Below are positions 1-10,400 of a DNA stretch of 64,000 bases, piece after piece (position 1 is the first letter of the stretch; each line of letters starts with the position of its first letter). Below the pieces are notes generated by a model, which saw only the letters and a program-made list of their open reading frames with translations, did no database searches and was not told the origin of the DNA. Source of the DNA: Cryptomeria japonica (Eukaryota; Streptophyta; Pinopsida; Cupressales; Cupressaceae); contig NC_081413.1 in the NCBI RefSeq assembly GCF_030272615.1, positions 144,002,476-144,066,475 on the forward strand. The letters are read 5' to 3'. A program made the translations under genes and the position numbers.

Positions 1-2
1 TC

Positions 3-1085
3 CAATATGATGCAAAGGGACGCCCAATGATCCAATGCCGAGCCTGCAATCAATGGGGCCACTTTGCTAGAGAATGCACCTCAGAAGAAACTCCACAAAA
101 ATTATGCAAATGGTGTGGACCTAGAGACCACGATGATGGAATGTGCCCAAAGTCTGGAGTAAACCTGCTCAACATCGACAGGACAGAGGAACGGGTATTG
201 GCAATCACACGGTCGCAGGCAAAGAAGGCCACATACCCGGACCCTCGCACGGAGAAGCAGCAGGTGCTGGAGGCCAAGGCAGAAGTGGCGAAGGAAACGT
301 TGGCACAAAGGAGCACCCAGGAAGCGGCAAGTACCTCCCGATCTGAGGCAGAGGAGAATATCCTGAAGCAAATGCTGCAGATTGAAGTGCCGGTAAAAAT
401 GAAGGACCTCCTGGAAACGATGCCGCAATTACGTACGGCACTCCTACGTACGGTCCAAGTAACCCTGCACAGTCAGGCAACCCAGAATACGGATGGTACC
501 GGCAGAACACCTACAGACCCATTGGTCCTGACACTATACAGTGGCCGACACCCAACGGTGGTAGAAATGGGAATACTGGGAACCATTCTAACTAACACTA
601 TCGTCGACGGCGGTTCCGGAGTGAATGTGCTTCCGGAAGAAACCTGGAAGCAACTTGGCAAACCAACACTATGGCTGTCAACCTTTAACTTACTGGGAGC
701 GGATCAACATGGTATCAAACCCCTTGGAACGCTCATGGCGCAACAAGTGACCATCGGGACACAACCATTTGTCCTCGACTTCGTGGTGATTCCGCTAGCC
801 AAGAAAGGATACGACGCCATTCTGGGCAGAGGGTGGTTGGTGGCAGCCAGGGTGAATCACAATTGGAAGCGTGACACGCTGTCAATGGAGAAAGCCGGGA
901 GAAAATTTATTATCGACCTGAAAACACAACTTGTGAGCGAAGAACTCGCGTCAGAGTCGGAATTAGACGGCAAAGGCGGAGTTGACGGAGGAAAGTACGG
1001 AAGGGAACCGAACGAGGAAGGCGTTCTCGGAATCCAAGGATGTTCTGAGGACGAGACTGATTCCCTTAATGGACTTTTCCACTAG
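3..1085 (+). pseudogene. gypsy gag C-terminus and aspartic protease, partial
   Basis: The frame is open from base 3, so the true start is off the left edge; the ATG at 27 is internal. A CCHC knuckle (CRACNQWGHFAREC) is followed at once by a second one (CKWCGPRDHDDGMC). A charged Glu/Lys/Ala-rich linker covers roughly residues 55-150. The protease follows, with its active site VDGGSG at about nt 601-620 and the later ILGRGWL strand near nt 822-840. DGGSG in place of DTGA is common in plant gypsy elements, so the site may have been functional. The frame ends at TAG (1083-1085) before RT; the downstream RT part is in the same frame. Confidence 0.8.
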
Positions 1086-1088
1086 CAA

Positions 1089-1545
1089 ATGGAGGACTAC
1101 GAGTTGCTGTATGGGTGTAACATGTTGCAGGTAGACGAGGATCGGGACGAGAACAAATTTCCGCCAGCGTACGGGGAATACACCGAAGGGGATGCCCCGG
1201 TCAACGAAGTACCAGCACACAGGTTTGACATGACAAAACCAATCCGGTACGAAGAATCGGTAAAACCTACAAACCTCGACACGAAAACAAAGCCAAGAAA
1301 CATCCTGGTTGGCGACGATTGGAACCCAGTCCTGAAAGCTGCTGCGTTTAAAATATTCATGGAATACAAGGATGTATTCGCTTGGACATATAAAGACCTC
1401 AAAGGGGTGCCGCCAGAACTGTGCGTACACAAAATTTCACTCGTACCTGGGGCTGTACCTGTACGGAAGAGGCCATACAGAATGAATAAAAACTATGCGG
1501 CAAGAGTGAATGATGAAATTGTTGAAAGTTTGGATGTTGCTAGAA
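1089..1545 (+). pseudogene. gypsy reverse transcriptase N-terminal part, truncated
   Basis: This is in the same frame as the gag-protease segment and separated from it only by the TAG at 1083-1085 and one codon. About 150 residues are recognisable. An acidic linker leads into the region before RT: a DVFAW motif, then the VRKRPYRMNKNYAARVNDEI stretch that normally precedes the RT fingers. Homology stops near nt 1535-1545, and the frame then closes at TGA 1560-1562 in foreign sequence. No catalytic residues of RT are present. It is a dead fragment. Confidence 0.75.
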
Positions 1546-2116
1546 TGTGGAAATTAACTTGATTAAAAATGGCAAAAGGATAAGGTTCAAGAAGAATACG
1601 CTACTCCTAAGAATGCAAGAGACAATGAATGATTGGATGAAATTCAACTAAGCTCTGCTTCGCCATCAACGAACAATTCCACAAAACTAGTGTGATCTTC
1701 TAAGGTAAGCACGTGATGTTATCACTATTAACAACAAGGTTACCATCAAGGTGATGCATATCAAGGTATGAATAGCAATTGAAGTTAAGCTCATTTCAGG
1801 ATTCTAGTTGACCACACAAGGCAAACTTACAATCAGCAAATCACTAGTGGTATGGATATATGAATTTCACCATTAATCATTCACAATTCCTTTCATTCAT
1901 CTAATCAACATGAAAGCAAATTGAAAAGTAGACACCATGCAACTTGTTGAAATAACACATCAAATTCACCATAGCTTCAATGAAATCATATGCTCTTTAC
2001 AACAAAGTATTGGCAACAATCTTTTCCTTCTCCTAATCTAACTTCTACTCTATCTTTTACTCTATTCTTCTTACTCTACTACCCTTTTGTTAACCTTTAC
2101 AATGACAAAACTGAGC

Positions 2117-2126
2117 CTTATATAGA
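2117..2126 (-). promoter_or_regulatory. Probable LTR TATA box
   Basis: On the minus strand the sequence reads TCTATATAAG. The same element recurs in the related segment at 19791-19800, in the same position relative to shared flanking blocks. This supports a retroelement promoter reading leftwards. Confidence 0.4.
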
Positions 2127-4526
2127 GGTCTCATTACAATGAATGGCTCAGATTGATTCACAATCAATGGCCAAGATTGAAAGATAGAAACCCTAATTAG
2201 GGTTTGTTACAACAACTCCCTTTGGCCAATGAGAAAATTATATTTGATTTGACATATGTCACACATTGAATGTGAACCAATAGAAAATGAGGTTAGGTAT
2301 CTTGAATTTTGTGTCTCCATGGGTGAGTCAAGTACATTGCATTTGGACATGTTGACTTGGAATCCTCTAATTGGTTGCATGATGACAAGGATGCTACCTC
2401 ATCTTGGATTGTAGACTTGATACTCAGCATCTCCAGGCTTGGTGTGATGGTGATGAAGGCATCTTTATAGTCAAGTCAATCATCTATCCTTGCTTGCCTT
2501 TGGGTCTCTTCCTCTTCAAGTCGCCATGATACAATGAAAGTTTTGAATATCTTGAAACCCTTGAGTACAACATTATTTCGATCCCCAATTCACCTCTTTG
2601 AAGTGTTCTTGGCTGAGTCCTTCATCTGACTTTCCTTCCATGTTCATCATGACACAAATTCGTCCTCCCCTGGTTTAACTCTTGAATGTTGCAATCACCT
2701 TGAATGCCTTGATTGTGGTAAACTCTTCATGATGCTGACTTGCTTCCCCATGCATCAAGCCTGGAAATGACTGTGTTTCACTTTGAAAATTATGTTCTCA
2801 GTTCTGAAATCTGATTAATATACTGGTGAAATTTACCTAATTCTGAATGTATGTCTCCTTCACCAATTAATGATTTTGAAAGAATTCACCTCATATCAGA
2901 CCTAGGATGAACTAAATAGCCCTACATCTCATCCCCTTCAATTCTCGAAATCAGAAAGTGTAAAGTTCTGAGTCTGATTGCATTTATTTTTAGCCTGATT
3001 TTTTTTTTGTAATCTTTCAGGACTAACTTTATCTGTTTCTAGGTCTGATCTCAAACCTGATTTTAATGCTTCAGAGCATGATTATTAGATTTGCTTCTTG
3101 ATTTGCTGTAGATCTATTTCGAAACTGATTTGCTTGGAATGGTTAGCATTTGGTCATCTAATGTGAACTTTGACTTAATCTGGACCTGATTTACTTCTTT
3201 TTAGACCTGGTTCTTGCTCCATTCTTCGATGTCTGGTCTGATGATGCTACAGAAGGCTTAGAGGTCTCCTTACAAAATGATGCATTTGGTGGATTTAAGA
3301 TCATTATTACATAACCTCAAACACCTTGTTTTGATGCTGTCTTTTTCACACCTGATTTCACCTTGCTCTTCCTTTGCTTGCCCATGGCTTGAATTGCTTT
3401 TGATTGTGCTTAAAGGTCTTTCATCTTTTGAAGTCTCCCTTAGATGTTGATGTAGTCACCTTACATCAGTCCTTGAAATGAAACTTGAGATGAAAATACT
3501 GGAGAATCAAGAAGAATATAATAGAAATAGAATGAACTCAATAATACAAACCCCTCATCAATCAAGCACTAAATACTTCCCTTCAGACCTGAACCTGGAA
3601 ATTATGATCTTGTCTTAGGAAGATGATGGAAATGGCCTTCAATCAAGCCTGATCAGAACCTGGGCTTCCAAATTCGCCCTTAGGGTTACTGGGATGGACT
3701 CAGAATCTACCGAAACTATATCCTGAATGAGCTCTGATTTGTTTCTCTGTTCTTCAATGGTGAATTCCTTCTAAGGTTGAAATGCATTTGATGTTATCTG
3801 CCTGCTACAGTTCGTAGGTATGCCATTTTATTTTTCTTTTGAGTGTGTTTTAAATTATTGTGAAATTATTTTCAAGATTTTATATACATGCACTCAAAGG
3901 GTATGACACTCTTTTGTTTGAGGACGGCTTACATCAGGTTTTAATTCCATTTTCCATTGTCTACTACCTTATTCAAGTCGGCCTTCTTGACAATGCTCGA
4001 GCACTTGCATTGATTCTTTTTACACACGTTTTATTCTTCATGAGGACCTATCTCCATCTGCTCAACATGTTGCCTTTTAGGACCAACCTTATACATTTTA
4101 TGTTTAAGTCTCCACTCCTTGCCTTAGGTCGGATTCAATGAAGAATAGGCCACACGTTTAATCATTTAGGTCCATACATTTGAATAAGTCAAGACCTATT
4201 CATCAACACGTTTCATAATTGATTTGCACTTTCATGATTTGGGTCCTCTTTTATATTTGAGCTTATACGTTTGATTTATACCTATATGCTTAACACGTTT
4301 GAGTTAGGTCTAGCCCTATGCTACATGCTTCAGCTTTGGGTCTACACGTTTTGCTTAAGCCAAAACCTATCTTCTACGCGCCTCATTTAGGTCAAGGCCT
4401 ATCACGGGCACGCGTTTCAAATTAGGGCCTCTTAGTTGCATTTTCGGTCTACACGTTTGACCTTATGCCTACCCTATTTGCTTCTGTGGGTTTTCATGGT
4501 TCAATTGCACTATGTAGGGCGGCATT

Positions 4527-4960
4527 TTGAGGCTCATTTGCACACAGGTTTTGGGTTTTTGTGCTTCATTTGCACAAGGATTTTGGCTTTTTGTGATCCA
4601 TTTACACAACACAAGGTTGGCAGAATTTAGTCATTTAATTGCTCAAGGAGGTTGCAATTTCTTCATGCATTTGCACAACATTGTCAGCTTTTATCTTGTC
4701 ATTTGCACAATCCCATATGCTAGGTGGCATTTTGACCTTGAATTGCACGACTAGGTCAGCATTTAGGTGCTCAATTGCACAATGAAATCAGCAATTCTGG
4801 TCTTGCTTGCACAAACAAATCAGCATTTTGGGTCTTGTTTGCACAATCAAATCAGCATTTTTGCTCCTTCATGCACAAATGTGTTGGCTTTTTCCCTCTA
4901 TGCACAAATGTGTCAGCTTTTTTGGGCCTGTTTGCACTAACATGCTGGGTCTATACATAA
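4527..4960. repeat. Degenerate array of TTTGCACAA-type words
   Basis: About a dozen copies of a word close to TTTGCACAA recur every 30-50 bases, usually followed by a short AT-rich spacer and a TCAGC or TTGGC word. Examples are near 4529, 4568, 4670, 4701, 4773, 4807, 4840, 4870 and 4901. Spacing and spacers drift, so this is an old, decayed tandem array within the long LTR-like repeat. Short plus-strand frames here are products of the repetition, not genes. Confidence 0.6.
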
Positions 4961-6196
4961 TCAAATTTCTGATTTCTTTCCTTAGCTGAGATTCTGGTCT
5001 TCTTCCCTTTTAGGTTGGATTAAGCTTATTTTAGGTCTTATTTATCCTTTCATCCTCTTGCAACCTCAAAAACTTCATTTCAATCAAGACATGACAACCT
5101 GCTGGCGGAATTTACCCAGGTCTGATTACAAGTTCATCTTACAAAATAATAAAACAAGTGCAACATATTTGGTGAGGAGAATATTTCAATTCTGGAAAAT
5201 GACATCTTTTACTTGGAAAGTGATGCCTCAGGTCAGAAAATGGCGAACTACTTGTTTTAGGTCTGATACTTACACCTTAAGATCTGCCCCCTAAGTTCGC
5301 TGGGTGCAAATTGAAGGTGTGCTTGAACAATCTGGCCATATTGTGCAGGTTTTCCCAAAGCAACACTTAGCAAAAATTTTGATGTCTTCAATTCTGACCT
5401 TAATGCTTTCAGGTCTGATTCCCAACCCTAAGGTCTAATGTCTGTGTTTGCAGGTCTAATTTAGGTCTGAGTCCAAGTTCTAGGCCTAACTTTATGCATT
5501 GATAAGTCTGATTCAAAGTGTTTGCAGATCTGATCTGATTATTTTAAGGTTTGATGCTTATTCTTTACTGCTGGGTGCATTGTACATGCAGGGGTGCACA
5601 AAATTACACCTCTGTCTCCTCCTAGAGTTGGGTGCCAATTCTAGGTCCAATTGCACAAATTGCTCATGGTGAGTGGGCCAGTATCAGGACAATGAATTGA
5701 GCAAAATTTTAACTTGAAAAATGTTCATCTTCGAAGTTGTGATGAGCTCACTACTTTCAGACTTCGTCACTTGGATGTATCTCATCGTTGAAACTTGAAA
5801 GCAATTCTAACAACCATCCTTCAAACCTAGCATTTCGCCATCCTAAAACCCTAGGACCTATCTCATGTATGCAAGTGAGACCTTGATGATTTGATCACCA
5901 GGAACAACTTAATCATTCATCCAACTTTGACTCCAACACTTAAGCATATCAACCCAAGCGATCAAAGACCTTAGGAAATGTCCTGCAACTTGACAACATT
6001 AGCAATATTTGCAATTTGACATCTCCAAATAACCTGACCTCAATTTCCAATCTGACAGAACCAACCTCCTCACAAGCAAAGGGTAATGACTAAGAGATTG
6101 ACACTAAGCCAAGGCGACAACACTAAAACCCTAAGCCTAAAGCGAAAAAGTAGGGGTCCCATTTGCAATGGGGCGATGTGTGAAAACGTCAAAACA

Positions 6197-7286
6197 GTGC
6201 CCATTTGAGGCCCCCTAAATCCTTGACAAGTATTAATGGAGTTTGATAGAATCAAATCTAAAATTTACTTTGATGATTATTTGGAGTTACTCAAAGTGAG
6301 GTATCCAAATAAAACAGGCCTATATAAGTACATAAGGAGGTTGAGAAAGGAAGAGGAAAAATCAAAAGTTGCTAAGGAAGAAATTAGGAAGCAAGAAGAA
6401 CACTTAAACATAGCCACAAGACATTTCTACAAATGAAACCACTAAGCAAAGACAGAAGAGTTATGCCATGCAAGTTGATGGTAAGGATTTTTCTCAAATT
6501 ACGTTTTATTGACCTTTAACAAGTGTGCATGCCAGCAGAATGTTGATGTTGATGATTATTGTGTTCATACACTTTACTTTTTACTTCTATGAAGAAGTCC
6601 TCTAATTTTGTTTGAGAATAAAAACTTCCCTCACTCAAAGGGTCTTTGTCAACTTGATTATCTCTTCTTCCTTCAAGGGAAGGCAAGAAAGGATTGGAAA
6701 GATAAGAGTTCACTTGAAAATTGGAACCAAAATGGTGATACAATGAAGTGGAATGAACATGTTTGCATCCAAATACATGATTTGCAAAATGAGATCCTGT
6801 AGAAAGAATCTCTAAAATCTAACTTTAGGATGCATTTCAATAGCCAGTCTCTTCAAAGTTTCCAAATAAAAGAAACCCAAAAATAAAGTTGCCAAATATG
6901 TGTCTTGAACAATAAGTTCTTGTAGAAAGAATCTCAAAAATCTAGATTTTAGACGTGTTTCATCACGAAGGATCTTCTCAGTTGACAAATAAGATTTATA
7001 TCCTGTCAGTAGAAATATACACATCGTACACCTACAAAGAACTATAGCCTTTTAAAAGACTCTGAATTACTTTCCCTCATAATGTTGGCTCAAGTCTATC
7101 AACACTAACACATTGTATGGTTAAAGTGCTAAGATACTTTTAATAGAAGAAAAGTTGCTATATGTATCTTCTGGTATACTAGGAAGGTATTAATAAAAAT
7201 CCTAGTCTTAACTTTCATGGAATCCAACTGCTTAGTTTTGCAAGACCTTTCATGCGATCAAAAAAAACTGAAATAAACAGTATTAC
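6197..7286. other. ICS intron 6 sequence without recognisable gene
   Basis: A lysine/glutamate-rich open frame of 66 codons on the plus strand (6236-6436) has no family I recognise. Two degenerate copies of a block starting 'tgtagaaagaatctc' lie at about 6797 and 6916. No ICS exon was found between here and the left edge: I looked for the conserved VVLAR, FCLQP and NTPE stretches on the minus strand and did not see them. Confidence 0.5.
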
Positions 7287-7421
7287 CTTTGAAAAATTTG
7301 AGCCAGACATTTTTGATAATTCCTCAATAGCTGCTTCCCAAAAAAGCTCATCTGGGGCACAACTCTTTTTAATCCGTGATAAATGAAGCCTTTTTCCAGT
7401 TTCCATCACTTGGCAAGAGAC
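7287..7421 (-). CDS. ICS: ICS exon 6, ending at the catalytic lysine
   Basis: These are 45 codons, phase 0 at both ends. The acceptor is TTTCTATGCAAG|GTC and the donor TCAAAG|GTAATA. It encodes VSCQVMETGKRL, a variable linker and ELSKMSGSNFSK. By position, the final Lys corresponds to the lysine of the conserved KVVLAR motif, which in the bacterial relatives MenF and MbtI is the general base. The VVLAR part would start the next exon, which I do not find in the window. Confidence 0.88.
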
Positions 7422-10400
7422 CTTGCATAGAAATGTGTTTACAGAGACATAAGAAGTTAAAAATCCAGAGCCTCGAAGTGAAACAGTCCACTTCAAGGAA
7501 AAGGTCCATAGAAGAAATGAAAGTGCACAGAAATAACTTTTCAAAACAGATAGAAAAGACTTCCCAACCACACACCTGCTGCAAAGATAATTCAAGTGCA
7601 ATAATTGAATCTTCGAAGGCCCTTGAGAGGGAATGGTCCCATGCAATCGTTGCTGCTAGAATAGTATAGTTCTCAAACTCATCCAATTCAATCTATTCAT
7701 GCCTCTACTAGGTATGTTAGTCCCATTTAAGTCAAATGAATAAGAAGTGATTTATATTTGATATGTAGATTTTTAAAATCAAAATTATTGAAATGACATG
7801 TGCTTATTAGTAATTACTTTTGGGCAAACTTAATATGAAAATTATTACTCTTACCTGTGGAATAACAAAGTAGAAGGAACCAAATTCCAACCATTCAATT
7901 GCTGGCTCTGTTTCGGAATTGAAGCGAATGGATCCATATGCTCTTATGAGAGGAGAATCCACTGAAAGAAACCTGCCACAGAGCGATAGTTAAAGCTTAT
8001 TTCTTGATATAAGCTAAGCTTGTACAACATAAACAAACAGAATAATACAAGATTGAAGACATTACATGAACAAAAAGTTACATTCTGGTCGAAATAATGC
8101 AGAAAACCTGTACTGGTCAAGGGAATCAAGAGTTTGCAATGCACAATAAATTCTTACAATCCCATAAAGATATATGTATCACAATAGAAAAGAAATGGTA
8201 ATATCTGCTGGATAAAGCAACAAACAATTTACAAACTGGGATACCAAAAGCAACACAAGGACGAGCATCAATATCACTACAGTATGTGGTCAAGATTTCA
8301 ATCACACACCCTATGTGAAAGTTCTGGTGATTCAAAAATTGGATGACTGTTAGGTTGTAACCCACATCTAGAGACCATAATTCATCTGTCTACAACACAT
8401 GGTAACAAGCAACAGAAAAGTAGAGTAGTATACAACCCTAGTTTCAGTCAGAACAAGCTTGGTTTTATTCCAGCAAGAAACTTTTTAGGTCAAATGAATT
8501 GATTTGTACTGAACCTGGAGCCTTCCCTTATTAAAATAGAAAGGCAAACAAAGCACAAAAACACTTAAACAAGAGACATAAAAAATAAACTAACAGAGCT
8601 TTTACCGCAAAAAAAAAAGGAAAAAAGGGCAATGCCCCCTCACAACAAACCTCTAATATTTAGGCTGAAATTAACCTAGTTTCCTATAAACAAAAAAAAC
8701 TATGATTTGTAAGCTTAATAATTACAACTAAAGAGTGGTTCAGATCTGGATGCAGCAGTAAGCCACTTTCCTATTCAGTGCACCACAAATAAGCACTCCC
8801 ACTCAGCTATGCTACCAGTTTTGGAACAGATCCTGGTTTGGGTTCCTGCATCCAATTCATGGATCCAGCAAAAAAAAAAAATTGGGGCTGGGTTCATTTT
8901 GGGTTCATCCATACAAAAAAATGTCACTTGAAACATATATGTATATATATTTGCAGAAGAAAAATAGAAATTACATTTAAAATACCACATAGCATAATAT
9001 AATCAACAAAACCACCATAAACTCTAATCATATAATGTCACTTAAAACTTAAATGATATATATTGGGTCCCTAATGTATTTGGTTAACACCAGACCAGAC
9101 ATTTGTTATCGAGATAATGCACTTAGTCAATTCATGTGTGAACCAAAGCAGATACATATGGTTGCAACTAAGCATATTCTGAGATACCTGCGTGGTACTA
9201 TTGAGTATGGTCTTAAATACACTAATGTTGACTTAGATCTTCATGGATACACTGATTTAGATTGGGCCAGAAGTGTGGTAGATAGAAAGAGCACATCAGG
9301 GTGCTGCTTTAGCTTAGGATCAGCTATGATTTCTTGGATTAGTAGGAAACAATCCTCAATGGCACAGAGTTCTACAGAAGCCGAGTACATTGCAGCTTCC
9401 ATAGGAGCAAGGGAAGCCGTATGGCTAAGGAAACTCCTTGTGGGATTGTTTGGTCAACCTTTGGATTCTACTATCATCCATTGTGACAACCAGAGTTGCA
9501 TAAAACTTTCAGTAAATCCAGTGTTCCATGACCGGTCAAAGCATATTGAGATTCCTTATCACTATGTTAGAGATATGGTTGAAAGGAATGTGATTCAGCT
9601 GAAGTATGTCAGTACAGGCGAACAGACTACAGACATTCTTACCAAACCTCTATCCAAGTCAAAAGTTGAGCATTTTCGGGATAAACTTGGTATGGTTGAA
9701 AATGTAAGTTAATTTAAGATTAAATCTAAATTATTTAATTCTGTTGTACTAATATCACTAAAGATGTTTAATGTGTAAACTCTTTTGTCATGTGTGAGAC
9801 TCCATGACTGCATGGGCCCTGTGAACATTTTTGAAAGGTGATGACTAATCAACAATGAACACTTGTATCTGGTTGATATTGTAAAGTGACGACTTTGCAA
9901 TAATTGACATCACTATCATGTTGTATATCATGGGACTTGATATCTATGGACACGCCATGATAGTTAGCATCTCAATAGACATTATGGTGGATATCATGAG
10001 ACTTGATATCAATGGATAACCATAATAGTTGAGATAATCATGGTGGATATTATGTGACGTAATATCCATGGATATGCCATGATTTAATATTCCTATGGTA
10101 GGTATCATGTGACGTGATGCCAGTGCACATATCATACTTTCTGAATATATATGTAATATCCCAGATATTTTTTTTTGTTTTTAAGACCAATCAGAATCAT
10201 CAACCAACATAGAACCCATTAAGGTTAGAAAGCATAAACTCAAAGCTTGTTGAGAAAGCAACCCTTCCACTTTCTGATCACCAAGTGCCCAATGTGGGAA
10301 GGTGAGAGCATATGATGAAGAGGGGATCGTTAGATCACAAATCTGCTGAAATGATAAAGTAAATACAATACTGGGCGGCAAGCCAGCCCCTTCCGCTTAT

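Larger units (their letters stand above)
1..1545 (+). mobile_element. Ty3/gypsy retrotransposon fragment (gag end, protease, start of RT)
   Basis: A plus-strand gypsy polyprotein enters from the left edge and breaks off near 1545. In order it shows two zinc knuckles, a long linker, a retropepsin with the plant-type DGGSG active site, and the conserved stretch just before reverse transcriptase (DVFAWTYKDLKG, then VRKRPYRMN). The fingers, palm, RNase H and integrase are absent: past about 1535 the frame no longer resembles RT and unrelated repeat DNA begins. No LTR of this element is in the window. It lies inside intron 6 of the ICS gene, antisense to it. Family assignment is secure from the motif order; the exact breakpoint is uncertain by about 15 bases. 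Confidence 0.85.
1546..6196 (-). repeat. Long LTR-like repeat, minus orientation
   Basis: No coding region is recognisable across these 4.6 kb. The right end, read on the minus strand, begins TGTTTTGACGTTTTCAC, a typical LTR-style TG start, at 6196. A minus-strand TATA box lies at 2117-2126 in a segment (about 2080-2440) that is clearly related to 19780-20060: both have the TATA box, an AAACCCT-type motif, a 'ttggccaatgg' stretch, and the 'gacatgt...acttggaa' block. The interior (3860-5600) is low-complexity, with drifting repeated words such as 'aggtctgatt' and 'tttgcacaa'. It probably represents one or more very long LTRs of an unclassified retroelement. The left end, next to the gypsy fragment, is approximate and I found no target duplication. 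Confidence 0.5.

Noticed and set aside
6236-6436. Lys/Glu-rich 66-codon frame as a small gene
   Set aside because: Not recognised, no neighbouring exons or conserved splice sites, and located within ICS intron 6 next to an LTR-like end; left only as a mention.
8126-8400. Open minus-strand frame just upstream of ICS exon 4, tested as an extra exon
   Set aside because: It has no similarity to ICS, and exon 3 joins exon 4 perfectly in phase without it.
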